DNA from: Gammaproteobacteria bacterium
Lineage (GTDB): Bacteria > Pseudomonadota > Gammaproteobacteria > Tenderiales > Tenderiaceae
Reading direction: 5' to 3'
NCBI GenBank assembly: GCA_024276775.1
Contig: JAJRWO010000320.1
Coordinates: forward strand, 1-17,714
Length of the DNA stretch: 17,714 nucleotides
The number at the start of each line of letters is the position of its first letter. Positions within the stretch are counted from its first letter, which is position 1. The translations under genes were made by a program, and so were the position numbers. This document shows, piece after piece, positions 1 to 7,734 of the stretch. The notes under the pieces were generated by a model. It was given only the letters and a program-made list of their open reading frames with translations. It was not told the DNA's origin and made no database searches.

Positions 1-681
1 CACCGCTTCAATGATCTGTTCCAGGCTAAAATTATCAAGCATAATAATATCAGACCCAACCGCCAGTGCCTCACGCAGCTCTGTCAGACTTTCCACTTCC
101 ACTTCAATCAGTTTTCCCTGGGCATAAGGCCGCACTTTGGTCACCGCCGCAGTAATCGAGCCCGCAGCAAGAATGTGATTTTCTTTGATTAACACCGCAT
201 CATAAAGGCCGTATCGATGATTAAAACAGCCACCACAACTCACTGCATATTTCTGTGCATCACGCAGGCCAGGAATGGTCTTGCGGGTATCAAGAATCTT
301 GGTCTTCAAGCCAATCATCTCGGCTGCATAACGACTTGCCTCGGTGGCAGTGGCAGACAGTGTTTGCAAAAAATTCAATGCCGTCCGTTCGCCGGTTAAT
401 AAGGCACGAGCCGTGCCACGCAAACGAAACAATTCTTGATTAGCTGCCACCTTATCACCCTCCTGCACTCGCCAGTCAATCTCTACGCGCGTATCAAGCT
501 GGGTGAACACTTCATCCACCCAGGGGCGGCCACAGATCACCGCCTCTTCACGACTAATGACCACAGCACGAGCCATGGTATCCACAGGAATCAAGGCAAC
601 CGTCAGATCACCGCTACCAATATCTTCAGCTAGCGCGACACGAACATTCTGTGTCACTGTTTTTGCTAAATTCATTTTCAT
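1..681 (-). CDS. nadC: Quinolinate phosphoribosyltransferase NadC (C-terminus off window)
   Basis: Converts quinolinate and PRPP to nicotinate mononucleotide, CO2 and PPi in de novo NAD synthesis in the cytoplasm. The frame is open from an ATG at 681 to the window edge, 227 codons of a family usually about 280-300 residues, so the last part of the barrel domain is missing. Family landmarks are read directly: an N-terminal LAEDIGSGDLT stretch, GERTALNFLQTLS, the PRPP/phosphate-binding LDTRKTIPGLR segment, KYAVSCGGCFNHRYGL, LIKENH and DIIMLDNF. The start is taken as MKMNLAKTV, preceded by AAAGAG; a second ATG lies two codons in. It begins 6 nt after the hda stop, so it is the distal gene of the DUF2066-pgsA-perM-hda-nadC operon. 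Identification is firm. Confidence 0.95.
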   Translation of the reverse strand, partial: MKMNLAKTVTQNVRVALAEDIGSGDLTVALIPVDTMARAVVISREEAVICGRPWVDEVFTQLDTRVEIDWRVQEGDKVAANQELFRLRGTARALLTGERTALNFLQTLSATATEASRYAAEMIGLKTKILDTRKTIPGLRDAQKYAVSCGGCFNHRYGLYDAVLIKENHILAAGSITAAVTKVRPYAQGKLIEVEVESLTELREALAVGSDIIMLDNFSLEQIIEAV

Positions 682-687
682 TACTCT

Positions 688-1386
688 TTATGTTTCGATA
701 ATCTGTTTAACGAAGGGGATGGTCAGGCGACGCTGTTCAGCTAGCGAATATTGATCCAACATATCCAATAATTCAAACAATGCCGACGGTTGGCGCTGAT
801 AGTGACGCAACAAATAATTGGCCACATCATCTGGTAATTCAAAACCACGATGATCGGCACGCTGCTGCAGTGCCAGGCGCTTTTCATTATCGTTCATGGC
901 CTGCACCTGATAGACCAAGCCCCAACTGAGGCGTGACTGCAAGTCAGGCAACAACCAACCAATCTCTAGTAAGGGCTTGTTGGCGGCCACTAGTAACCTG
1001 TTGTTACCACTGTCACGGATACGATTATAGAGGCTAAACAAGGCTGTTTCCCAATCTCTGTCACCGGCAATGATATCAACATCATCAATCGCCACCAGCG
1101 GCATTTGTTCCAGCCCCTCAAGCATTTCAGGAGCAAACTGATCGACCTCGCTCATGGGCAGATAAACACTGTTACCGCCCCTGGCGGTAATCGCGTGACA
1201 AGCGGCTTGCAATAAATGACTTTTGCCTGTTGACGCGCCCCCCCAAAGAAATACGAATGGTTCTTCTGCATTCTTCAGACTCGCCAGCAACGGCTGATTA
1301 AACAGCGAGGTGAGGAAATTTTCAAAGTTTGCGGCTTCACGCAACCACATGCCCAGCGGTAATTGTTTTATATCACCAACCACCAT
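688..1386 (-). CDS. hda: DnaA regulatory inactivator Hda
   Basis: DnaA-paralogous AAA+ protein that, with the DNA-loaded sliding clamp, stimulates hydrolysis of DnaA-bound ATP and so prevents re-initiation of replication. The 232-aa length fits the family. Near the N-terminus, residues 8-13 (QLPLGM) look like the clamp-binding motif. Walker A is GGASTGKSH at about 49-57 and Walker B is LVAIDDVD at about 97-104. The sensor-I-like LLVAANKPL and the LLPDLQSRLSWGLVYQV segment are also typical. It lacks the C-terminal DnaA-box-binding domain that a true DnaA would have. The Walker A here (TGKSH) is closer to canonical than the AGRSH type of enterobacterial Hda. It starts 3 nt after the permease stop and ends 6 nt before nadC, so it is cotranscribed. 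Confidence 0.93.
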   Translation of the reverse strand: MVVGDIKQLPLGMWLREAANFENFLTSLFNQPLLASLKNAEEPFVFLWGGASTGKSHLLQAACHAITARGGNSVYLPMSEVDQFAPEMLEGLEQMPLVAIDDVDIIAGDRDWETALFSLYNRIRDSGNNRLLVAANKPLLEIGWLLPDLQSRLSWGLVYQVQAMNDNEKRLALQQRADHRGFELPDDVANYLLRHYQRQPSALFELLDMLDQYSLAEQRRLTIPFVKQIIET

Positions 1387-1389
1387 TAT

Positions 1390-2460
1390 TTAGTCCTGAT
1401 GTTTATCAGCATACAACCCACTGCGGACATAACGTTCATGAGCATGGCTCAACAACACCATCATCACGGCCGCCGCCGGCAAGGCTAACAATACGCCAAC
1501 AAACCCAAACAACTGCCCACCCGCCATCACTGCAAAAATCACGGCCACCGGATGCAAACCGATGCGATCACCCAATAAATAAGGTGTTAATAAAAATGAT
1601 TCCAGCATTTGGCCAAAACCAAACACCAGTAACACATAGAAGAGATGAATGGCTTCTTGAAACTGCATCAAGGCAGCGACACCCGCCACCAACATGCCAA
1701 GAATAAACCCCAGATAAGGCACAAAGCTAACCATGCCGGCCAACATACCGATCAGGAAAGCCATTTCCAGCCCCACCAACCACAAACCAAGGCTATAGAC
1801 GATTCCCAGCGTCAGCATCACCAGCAGCTGGCCGTGCATGAAGGCCCCCAGTACTTCGTCACACTCCTTGACCAGGCGCACGACTGTCTGCTCTGAGCGG
1901 CGCGGTATCAGTTCATGCAGACGCGCCACCAGCAAATCCCAGTCACGCAGCAAATAAAAAGTCAGTACAGGAATCAGCACCAGGTTAGCCAACCAACCCA
2001 GCAATGCCAAACCTGAGCGCGATACAGATTCCATCACCCCGGCGGCTATCCCACCCACGGATTGCCAGTGGCTGCCAAGCGTCTGCTTAAGGCTGTCCAG
2101 ATTCCAGGCTGGAATCTCAATTGAAAATTGTGTCTGCAACCAAGGCAATACCGTGCCCTGTAATCTGTCGATATAGGCGGGCAATTTTTTCAGCAAATCA
2201 ATCAGTTCCTGCTGCAGTGCTGGAACAACAAACACCAGTAACAAAAACAGTACCAGCAGCAAACCACAAAAAACCACCACCACCGAAACACTGCGTGACA
2301 GTTTGCGCGTTTCCAGAATATCCACTAGCGGATCGCCTAGATAGGCCAATGCTAGCGCCACCAAAAACGGAAATAATACGGGTGTCAGCAGGTACAATAG
2401 CGCCAATATCAACACCACACTGAGTAAACCAAATATTTTTTGTGAATCAGTCATCAACAT
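1390..2460 (-). CDS. AI-2E transporter family permease (PerM-like)
   Basis: Integral inner-membrane protein of the AI-2E/PerM (TqsA-like) exporter family; the substrate cannot be told from sequence. It has 356 residues with about eight hydrophobic segments: two at the N-terminus (residues about 12-60, including LLSVVLILALLYLLTPVLF), a hydrophilic amphipathic domain (about 80-150, IDRLQGTVLPWLQ), and then a dense run of membrane helices. The family region GMVSFVPYLGFILG and the LTPYLLGDRIGLHPVAVI signature near the C-terminus are clear. Two possible starts lie six bases apart (2460 and 2454). It begins 5 nt after the pgsA-like stop. The order DUF2066 - CDP-alcohol transferase - permease - Hda recurs in gammaproteobacteria, from general knowledge. 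Confidence 0.88.
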   Translation of the reverse strand: MLMTDSQKIFGLLSVVLILALLYLLTPVLFPFLVALALAYLGDPLVDILETRKLSRSVSVVVVFCGLLLVLFLLLVFVVPALQQELIDLLKKLPAYIDRLQGTVLPWLQTQFSIEIPAWNLDSLKQTLGSHWQSVGGIAAGVMESVSRSGLALLGWLANLVLIPVLTFYLLRDWDLLVARLHELIPRRSEQTVVRLVKECDEVLGAFMHGQLLVMLTLGIVYSLGLWLVGLEMAFLIGMLAGMVSFVPYLGFILGMLVAGVAALMQFQEAIHLFYVLLVFGFGQMLESFLLTPYLLGDRIGLHPVAVIFAVMAGGQLFGFVGVLLALPAAAVMMVLLSHAHERYVRSGLYADKHQD

Positions 2461-2465
2461 GATAT

Positions 2466-3029
2466 TCAGTACCGCCTAGCTTTTAGGTGGAAGGCTTTCT
2501 GCCCCCAGATCCAGATATAGTTCAAACCACTCAATACGGTGGTCACAAAAACGCCATAAACCAGCCATTCCAACATCTCGGCAGGCAATGGATACAAGCC
2601 ACGTGATAACACTAGGGCCAAGACCAAAATAATCTGCAAGGTAGTGTTAATTTTACTGATCCAGGTGGGTGCCATATCAAACTGGCCGAAAAAAACATGA
2701 AATGCCGCCGCACCGACAACAATAATGAGGTCACGGCCAAGTACCATTGCCATTAGCCACATGGGGATAACATCCACCAGCGCCAGGCAAAGATAGGAGG
2801 TTATCAGTAAAATCTTGTCAGCCAAAGGATCGAGAATTGAACCCAAGCGACTGCGCCAACCAAAACGCTTAGCCAGATATCCGTCCACGCCATCCGAGAC
2901 ACCCGCAATAAAAAACAGTAGTAAAGCTTCTGTAAAACGTTGTTCCAGTAATAGGTAGGCCACTGGCAGGCTCAATAAAATCCGCGCGACGCTAATCAGG
3001 TTAGGCAGATCTTTCAGACCCAGGGTCAT
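2466..3029 (-). CDS. pgsA: CDP-alcohol phosphatidyltransferase (PgsA-like)
   Basis: Membrane phospholipid synthase, most likely phosphatidylglycerophosphate synthase (CDP-diacylglycerol plus glycerol-3-phosphate gives PGP plus CMP). The 187 residues carry a complete catalytic motif of the family: D46, then D49-G50-x2-A53-K54-x8-G63-x3-D67-x3-D71, with Lys in place of the usual Arg. The hydrophobic segments around it fit the six-helix fold. The N-terminal LPNLISVARILLSLPVAYLL is typical of PgsA. Its ATG overlaps the stop of the DUF2066 gene (ATGA), so the two are translationally coupled. The main doubt is the acceptor alcohol; cardiolipin-synthase-type members share the motif. Confidence 0.87.
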   Translation of the reverse strand: MTLGLKDLPNLISVARILLSLPVAYLLLEQRFTEALLLFFIAGVSDGVDGYLAKRFGWRSRLGSILDPLADKILLITSYLCLALVDVIPMWLMAMVLGRDLIIVVGAAAFHVFFGQFDMAPTWISKINTTLQIILVLALVLSRGLYPLPAEMLEWLVYGVFVTTVLSGLNYIWIWGQKAFHLKARRY

Positions 3030-4126
3030 GGTAACAATTGATAGATAAAGGGCCGTCCAGCCGCCGCGTCACTCTCTAACAAGCCAACGGCACCCTGTGA
3101 TTGCAGTAAGGTCTTTCCCTGCAACAAACTTCGTTTCAAACCTGCCCCGTCACCACGAACAGCCAGTCTGAACAACACCTGATCGACAAAGACCTTGTCG
3201 ACATCAACAGAGACAACAATATCCAATGACTCAAGATACGTCATCGCTCGGGCATACTCCGCAAACCCGTCGACACCCGTGACCAGGAGCAAAATACTCC
3301 CTACCGAAGTGGCGCTAAAAAGCTGGGCATATCGCTGCGAGACATGGTCAGCCGCACCATCAACACCCAATGTCAATGCCTCAAACGGGTCATTAACACG
3401 GCCACTCCAGTATTCAGAATCACTGGCTGCGGCAGTATAATAAAGACTCCAACGCACCTGCCATAAATCGCCAGGCGTACGGTTCAAACGTCCCACCAGC
3501 ACTTCGTCAACACCATAGTGTTGCGAAGCCGTTAAAATATTCTGCTGAAAATCACCCCAGACATCAGCGAAATCCAAATCCATCTGATCCTTCATCGGCA
3601 GAATCAAAGGCAGGCCACGTCGAGCCGCTTGCGCCATCAAATGAGCTTCCAGCGTTGCCAGGGTATTGGCAGCCAACAGATAGCGTCTATGCTTGTCTTC
3701 GACTGCCAACCATAACAATACCTTGGAGCGGGTTCGGCCCCATAGTGGCACGCCGGCATTCATCAGCGCCTGACGAATGGCACCGGCATCAAACTTCACC
3801 ACTAACTGACGTTTATAACCCGCCTCAACCAAGGCTAAACGGTGTGTTGGCAACTCTTCATACTGAAACTGCTGCACCAGCGATAGCGCTTGCTTGATAA
3901 ACCCAGATAACTGCGGTAACTCAGGCACCGCCTGGTCTCCGGTTAATTTAACCAACACCTGGGCCAGTGCCGACGGATAGAGTTTCAAGCGTTCACTTCG
4001 GCTTTGCCCTGTAACGGGTACCCGCGCCTGATACAAGTCCTCAATTTCCAAGGCATGCGCTGGCGACAGCAGCAAGCCTTGTAATAACATTAGGCCGAAA
4101 CAGCCTTTTAACCCATTTAAAAACAA
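3026..4126 (-). CDS. DUF2066 family exported protein
   Basis: Function unknown; DUF2066 proteins are conserved gammaproteobacterial secreted or periplasmic proteins. The start is chosen at a TTG (4126) because GGAG lies 6 nt upstream and the product then begins with a clean signal peptide: MFLNGLKG, a hydrophobic core FGLMLLQGLLL, and a probable cleavage after SPAHA. That gives 366 residues. Another TTG in frame at 4162 would add 12 residues. The mature protein starts LEIEDLYQARVPVTGQS, the family's usual beginning, and contains KLYPSALAQVLVKLTGD. Its stop overlaps the next gene's start (ATGA). It heads the operon running down to nadC. Confidence 0.85.
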   Translation of the reverse strand: MFLNGLKGCFGLMLLQGLLLSPAHALEIEDLYQARVPVTGQSRSERLKLYPSALAQVLVKLTGDQAVPELPQLSGFIKQALSLVQQFQYEELPTHRLALVEAGYKRQLVVKFDAGAIRQALMNAGVPLWGRTRSKVLLWLAVEDKHRRYLLAANTLATLEAHLMAQAARRGLPLILPMKDQMDLDFADVWGDFQQNILTASQHYGVDEVLVGRLNRTPGDLWQVRWSLYYTAAASDSEYWSGRVNDPFEALTLGVDGAADHVSQRYAQLFSATSVGSILLLVTGVDGFAEYARAMTYLESLDIVVSVDVDKVFVDQVLFRLAVRGDGAGLKRSLLQGKTLLQSQGAVGLLESDAAAGRPFIYQLLP

Positions 4127-4162
4127 ATCACACTCCGTAAAACCCACGACAATGCCAGTCAA

Positions 4163-4618
4163 AACAGGCCTTGCCTGAATAAATCGTCAATAAATATCCC
4201 AAGCAGTTGATTATATGCCGCTGTTGGCGACAATATCATTTAAAATAATACACTTTCTTTGCGCCAGCGGATATTGAAACAAGCATTTACCACAGAGGCC
4301 ACGAAGCGGACGAAGATACTAAAATTGTAAAATCAGGAAACTGATGCCTCATGACTCAATCAATGGCATCAAGCGCCAGAATGGGCTAAAAATCAAAATA
4401 CGCCCACTTCGCTGATGCAAAATTTGAACGATGGGAAAGGATATCGCTACGCACATAATGCGCCTGAGGCTTATGCAGCGGGGGGAGAACTATTTTCCCG
4501 AAGAGAGGGGAGCCTGTTTATTACCCGCCCGTGTCGCGTGACTGGAAATCAAAATTGATAAAAAATTAAAACACCTGAGCACATTGGATCGCCACCATAA
4601 AAGCCGACAGTCATGATG
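4163..4618. other. Divergent intergenic region, no gene supported
   Basis: About 450 bases between the divergent DUF2066 and exeA genes. It holds no convincing gene; the longest plus-strand reading with an ATG is only 27 codons (near 4459-4542) and resembles nothing I recognise. A stretch near 4290-4315 (ACCACAGAGGCCACGAAG) resembles the degenerate ACAGAGG-type tracts often seen between bacterial genes. The rest is A/T-rich and should contain the promoters of both flanking operons. Confidence 0.5.
4210..4215 (-). promoter_or_regulatory. Possible -10 box for the DUF2066-nadC operon
   Basis: On the minus strand the hexamer TATAAT occurs about 84 nt upstream of the chosen TTG start of the DUF2066 gene. 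No good -35 hexamer is found at 16-18 nt, so this is a weak call based on the -10 alone and its position in the divergent intergenic region. Confidence 0.25.
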
Positions 4619-4644
4619 ATATACCCATAGCGTTATGGGTATAT
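4619..4644. promoter_or_regulatory. Perfect 11-bp inverted repeat overlapping the exeA -10 box
   Basis: Arms ATATACCCATA (4619-4629) and TATGGGTATAT (4634-4644) are exact reverse complements around a 4-base spacer (GCGT). The right arm runs into TATAAT at 4642-4647. A dyad at this place is the expected form of a repressor operator blocking the promoter of the exeA-gspB operon. No cognate regulator is encoded beside it. It could also form an RNA hairpin if transcribed, but no U-tract follows. Confidence 0.6.
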
Positions 4645-4647
4645 AAT
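4642..4647 (+). promoter_or_regulatory. Likely -10 box of exeA-gspB
   Basis: TATAAT, a consensus sigma-70 -10 hexamer, ends 9 bases before the exeA ATG at 4657. A start of transcription about 7 nt downstream would give a leader of only a few bases, which agrees with the absence of any Shine-Dalgarno sequence before this ATG. No good -35 is seen. Confidence 0.45.
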
Positions 4648-4656
4648 CACCTCGAT

Positions 4657-6315
4657 ATGTATTGTGACTACTTTGGATTACGTGAGCCCCCGTTCACCAT
4701 AACGCCTGACCCGAGCTACCTCTATATGAGTGAACAGCATCAGGAGGCACTGGCGCACCTGCTTTTTGGTGTGAAAGATCAAGATGGATTTGTACAGCTC
4801 ACTGGTGAGGTGGGCACGGGCAAGACAACGTTGATTCGTGCGCTGATGGCGCAGCTGCCTGATGGCATTGATCTGGCGCTGATTTTTAATCCCAAGCTTT
4901 CAGTATTTGAGTTTGTTGCATCCATTTGCGACGAACTTCATATCAAATACCCCGCTGAAACCGACAGCGTGAAAGTACTTGTCGATACACTTAACGTATA
5001 TCTGCTGGACGCATACAGTCAGGGTCGGCGTGTGATCCTTGTGGTCGATGAAGCGCAGAATTTGCATTTCGATGTGTTGGAGCAAATTCGGTTGCTCACA
5101 AACCTGGAAACTGCCAAACACAAACTGTTACAGATTGTTCTTGTGGGGCAACCGGAGCTGCGCCAAGTACTCGGACAGGCTAACCTTCGCCAACTCTCGC
5201 AGCGGGTCACTGCGCGTTATCACTTGGCACCCATGACACTGCGTGAAACGCAGGGGTATGTTATTCACCGGCTTAAGGTCGCTGGTGCGAGAAGAAATCC
5301 TTTCACTCGTGGTGCAATCGGCCAGATTAAGCGGCTTTCAGGTGGCGTTCCCCGTCTGATCAACGTACTGTGTGATCGTGCATTATTAGGCGCTTACGTG
5401 AGAGAAGAGTCTCAAGTATCAGAATCTATTGTCAAAAAAGCAGCGGCAGAGGTTTATGGCAAGCTGAATAGCCACCGGGGAAGAGTGAAGTCAGCGTTGT
5501 GGTTGCCCGTGTTTGTTTTGATTCTTTTGGGCGTTTTCTGGACATTTGGTTCTGCATGGCTACCGAGTACTTCTTCTTTTGCTGTTCACCGAAACGCGGT
5601 GGCGAGACTGCCTTCCGACCCTGCGGCACTTGCTGATTCATCAACGCCTATGGCATCAATTAAGTCTTGGAATGAACTGAAACGGGTGCTACAAACATCA
5701 TCTGAAAGTAAGAACATAGGTCTGGCGTTCTCAGGGCTATTTGCCTCCTGGCGACTGGCGTATGGCAAAACGGTAGGCGTAACCGGTTGTGAGCGGGCAA
5801 TGAGCCAACGACTACAGTGTTACTGGGGGGTTGGAACGTGGGATGAGTATTTGGTCTTGAATCGTCCAGCGATTATCTGGATGAATGCGGCTGCTCTGGG
5901 AGGGAAACAGTACGTTGTGATCAAGTCCTTTCGAGATGGCGAGGGTGTGGTGGAGATTTCGGCTACGCTGTATCGTGTTTCTGAGCAGGTGCTCAGAAAA
6001 ATTTGGCCGGATCATTATCTGCTATTTTGGCAGCCACCTACATTGGGAAAACACTTGGTAAAGCTGGGTGACCGCAGTGAAACGGTGGTGTGGTTGCGTC
6101 GTAGCCTGGAGAAAATTTTGGGTCGAAATATAATCAGTGAAGATGCTGATCTATATGGTAAAGCCCTTGAAGGGTATGTGAAAATTCTTCAACGTAAACA
6201 TGGCCTGATTGATGATGGAATCGTCGGCACTAAAACTTTGATTGTCATTAACTCATTGAGTGGTGAAGAGGCCATCCCCATACTCGATCACAAGGGAAGC
6301 GAGTCTTCGGGATAG
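4657..6315 (+). CDS. exeA: ExeA/GspA-type AAA ATPase with peptidoglycan-binding domain
   Basis: Inner-membrane ATPase that, with GspB, is thought to open or remodel peptidoglycan for assembly of the type II secretion secretin. The 552 residues begin with the ExeA signature MYCDYFGLREPPFTITPDP. Walker A is GEVGTGKTT at about 50-58 and Walker B is VILVVDEAQ at 126-134; VGQPELR (163-169) and GGVPRLINVLCDRALLG (229-245) are also typical. One transmembrane helix lies at about 279-300. A middle periplasmic region (about 370-440, with CERAMSQRLQCYWG) resembles the C39-peptidase-like domain of the family, probably inactive. The C-terminus (about 467-535) is a PG_binding_1-type domain (LGDRSETVVWLRRSL and GIVGTKTLIVINSL). 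gspB follows 3 nt later. No other gsp genes are nearby. Confidence 0.9.
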   Translation: MYCDYFGLREPPFTITPDPSYLYMSEQHQEALAHLLFGVKDQDGFVQLTGEVGTGKTTLIRALMAQLPDGIDLALIFNPKLSVFEFVASICDELHIKYPAETDSVKVLVDTLNVYLLDAYSQGRRVILVVDEAQNLHFDVLEQIRLLTNLETAKHKLLQIVLVGQPELRQVLGQANLRQLSQRVTARYHLAPMTLRETQGYVIHRLKVAGARRNPFTRGAIGQIKRLSGGVPRLINVLCDRALLGAYVREESQVSESIVKKAAAEVYGKLNSHRGRVKSALWLPVFVLILLGVFWTFGSAWLPSTSSFAVHRNAVARLPSDPAALADSSTPMASIKSWNELKRVLQTSSESKNIGLAFSGLFASWRLAYGKTVGVTGCERAMSQRLQCYWGVGTWDEYLVLNRPAIIWMNAAALGGKQYVVIKSFRDGEGVVEISATLYRVSEQVLRKIWPDHYLLFWQPPTLGKHLVKLGDRSETVVWLRRSLEKILGRNIISEDADLYGKALEGYVKILQRKHGLIDDGIVGTKTLIVINSLSGEEAIPILDHKGSESSG

Positions 6316-6318
6316 CTC

Positions 6319-7020
6319 ATGTCTTATATTCTTGATGCATTAAAAAAATCAGAAAAAGAGCGGCAAATCGGTCAAGTACCGACGCTGCATAGTATTGATG
6401 ACGGTGGCTTGGCGCATACTTCAAAATCTTTTTCAATACTGTGGGGCATGGTAGTCGCTCTCTCAATGATCGTTGCAGTTTTACTCTACTTTCAATTCAA
6501 AGAAATAGCGGTTGAGGTGCATGAGGAGAACCCGCTGGATGAGACGACACACGTTGATGCGCCTCTACCAATACCCATGGTGGACGTGGGCACCCAAAGC
6601 ACAGCCGAGACGGCTACCGTGCAGGTGCAAAAACAGCAGAGTAAGAAGGCGTTGACACCTACTCCAATGAAAACAGAGGTGATGCCTGAGCAATTACTCA
6701 AGGAGGGTGAGGTGCTCATCACCCCAACATCGCGTAGAGAAGCGGCAGAGGCAAAAGAGAAAGAGGTAATGACAACGCCTGACGAGGCTTATGCTCCATT
6801 GTTAAGTGAAACAGAATACGATTTTCAGGCTCAACTGCCTGACATGCGCCTTGATGTGCATGTGTACAAGAAGCGCCCCGAAAGCCGGTTCGTGTTGATC
6901 AATATGGAAAAATACCGTGAAGGACAAAAGATGCCGAGCGGTATTGTTATTGAAGCAATCGTCATTGAAGGGGTCATGATGAGCTATCAGGGACAGCGCT
7001 TTTTAATGCCTCTGAATTGA
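6319..7020 (+). CDS. gspB: General secretion pathway protein GspB
   Basis: Partner of ExeA/GspA in the inner membrane; the pair anchors to peptidoglycan and helps secretin assembly. It has 233 residues. The N-terminal MSYILDALKKSEKERQIGQVP is the family hallmark. A single transmembrane helix lies at about 39-59, followed by a long low-complexity periplasmic linker rich in T, E, P and K (about 65-165). The conserved C-terminal GspB domain contains LPDMRLDVHVYKK, ESRFVLINMEKYREGQ and MMSYQGQRFLMPL. The start lies 3 nt after the exeA stop, so the two genes are cotranscribed. Confidence 0.9.
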   Translation: MSYILDALKKSEKERQIGQVPTLHSIDDGGLAHTSKSFSILWGMVVALSMIVAVLLYFQFKEIAVEVHEENPLDETTHVDAPLPIPMVDVGTQSTAETATVQVQKQQSKKALTPTPMKTEVMPEQLLKEGEVLITPTSRREAAEAKEKEVMTTPDEAYAPLLSETEYDFQAQLPDMRLDVHVYKKRPESRFVLINMEKYREGQKMPSGIVIEAIVIEGVMMSYQGQRFLMPLN

Positions 7021-7049
7021 TATGAAGTGGAGATAGGGTTGCTAACGCC

Positions 7050-7205
7050 GTGAATCAGTGGTTGCCAAAAGCGGCGCGTTTTCGTGCAAGTAAAGTCGAG
7101 CAGCCCATAGAGCCTCACCACAAAGACTCTTACAGAACCGCACCTGAAACTCTTGCTTTATACGGTGATCTTCCCTTGGTGCAAATGAGTTCGAAGGCGA
7201 GTTAA
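7050..7205 (+). CDS. Possible 51-aa ORF downstream of gspB
   Basis: A GTG-initiated frame 30 nt after gspB runs 51 codons (starts MNQWLPKAARFRASKVEQP, ends LPLVQMSSKAS). AGGG lies 11 nt upstream, a mediocre ribosome site. The product is hydrophilic with no recognised motif or membrane segment. It could be a real small gene of the exeA-gspB operon, a degraded remnant or chance. Only its position and lack of internal stops support it. Confidence 0.3.
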   Translation: MNQWLPKAARFRASKVEQPIEPHHKDSYRTAPETLALYGDLPLVQMSSKAS

Positions 7206-7290
7206 TGCCTTTTCTGGCTACCACTATAAAACCATACGTTATGTGATAAGTGAGTTGCCGGGTGATTGCTATATATAAGCCATGTTAACC

Positions 7291-7310
7291 TAGTGAGCCT
7301 TCCGTCACTA
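7291..7310. promoter_or_regulatory. Candidate operator before the HxlR gene
   Basis: TAGTGA (7291-7296) and TCACTA (7305-7310) form a 6-bp inverted repeat with an 8-base spacer, 19 bases before the HxlR ATG. It lies downstream of an A/T-rich TATATATAAG stretch (7270-7279) that could serve as a -10. HxlR proteins are dimeric and usually repress their own promoters through such dyads, so autoregulation is a reasonable guess. Confidence 0.35.
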
Positions 7311-7329
7311 AAAATTTTGTTTGAAGTCT

Positions 7330-7719
7330 ATGTCATTAAAAGTTAGAAAAAATAAAAGCCCTCTAATGCTTTGTCCGCTAACAGAATGCATGTCAATTAT
7401 CGGAGGAGCCTGGACAGCCAATATTATCTGGTATCTAAGCGCTGGGCCGCGTAGATTTAATGAATTGCGGGTTGATATGCCCGGTATTTCTTCCAAAGTA
7501 TTGGCAACCCGCTTACGTGAACTCACCGAGAAAGGTATTGTTATCCGAGAAGTTAAACCAACCTCTCCGCCATCAGTAGAGTATTATTTAACTAAGCCAG
7601 GTCGCGAATTGATGCCGGCTATTGAAGCTATTGCTGCTGTTGGTAAAAAACTTAAACAAGCAGGTATAGGTAAAGCTGTCGATAAATCATTCAAAAAATC
7701 TTCGGGCAGCATTGAATAA
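7330..7719 (+). CDS. HxlR-family winged-helix transcriptional regulator
   Basis: DNA-binding regulator of 129 residues. The HxlR signature is plain: a Cys-containing N-terminus (CPLTEC, Cys15 and Cys20), IIGGAWTANIIWYLSAGPRRFNEL, GISSKVLATRLRELTEKGIVIRE as the recognition helix and wing, and VEYYLTKPGRELMPAIEAI. In HxlR members such as YodB/QorR types the N-terminal Cys is a redox or electrophile sensor; whether this one senses is inferred. The ATG at 7330 is preferred over a TTG three codons upstream. The tag gene follows by 15 nt, so this regulator may control a base-repair enzyme. Codons are A/T-rich compared with flanking genes. Confidence 0.87.
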   Translation: MSLKVRKNKSPLMLCPLTECMSIIGGAWTANIIWYLSAGPRRFNELRVDMPGISSKVLATRLRELTEKGIVIREVKPTSPPSVEYYLTKPGRELMPAIEAIAAVGKKLKQAGIGKAVDKSFKKSSGSIE

Positions 7720-7734
7720 AAGGAGAAACGGTTA

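Noticed and set aside
4290..4315. Possible mobile element or repeat unit (ACCACAGAGGCCACGAAG)
   Set aside because: A single degenerate copy with no inverted ends or transposase; only noted as intergenic filler.
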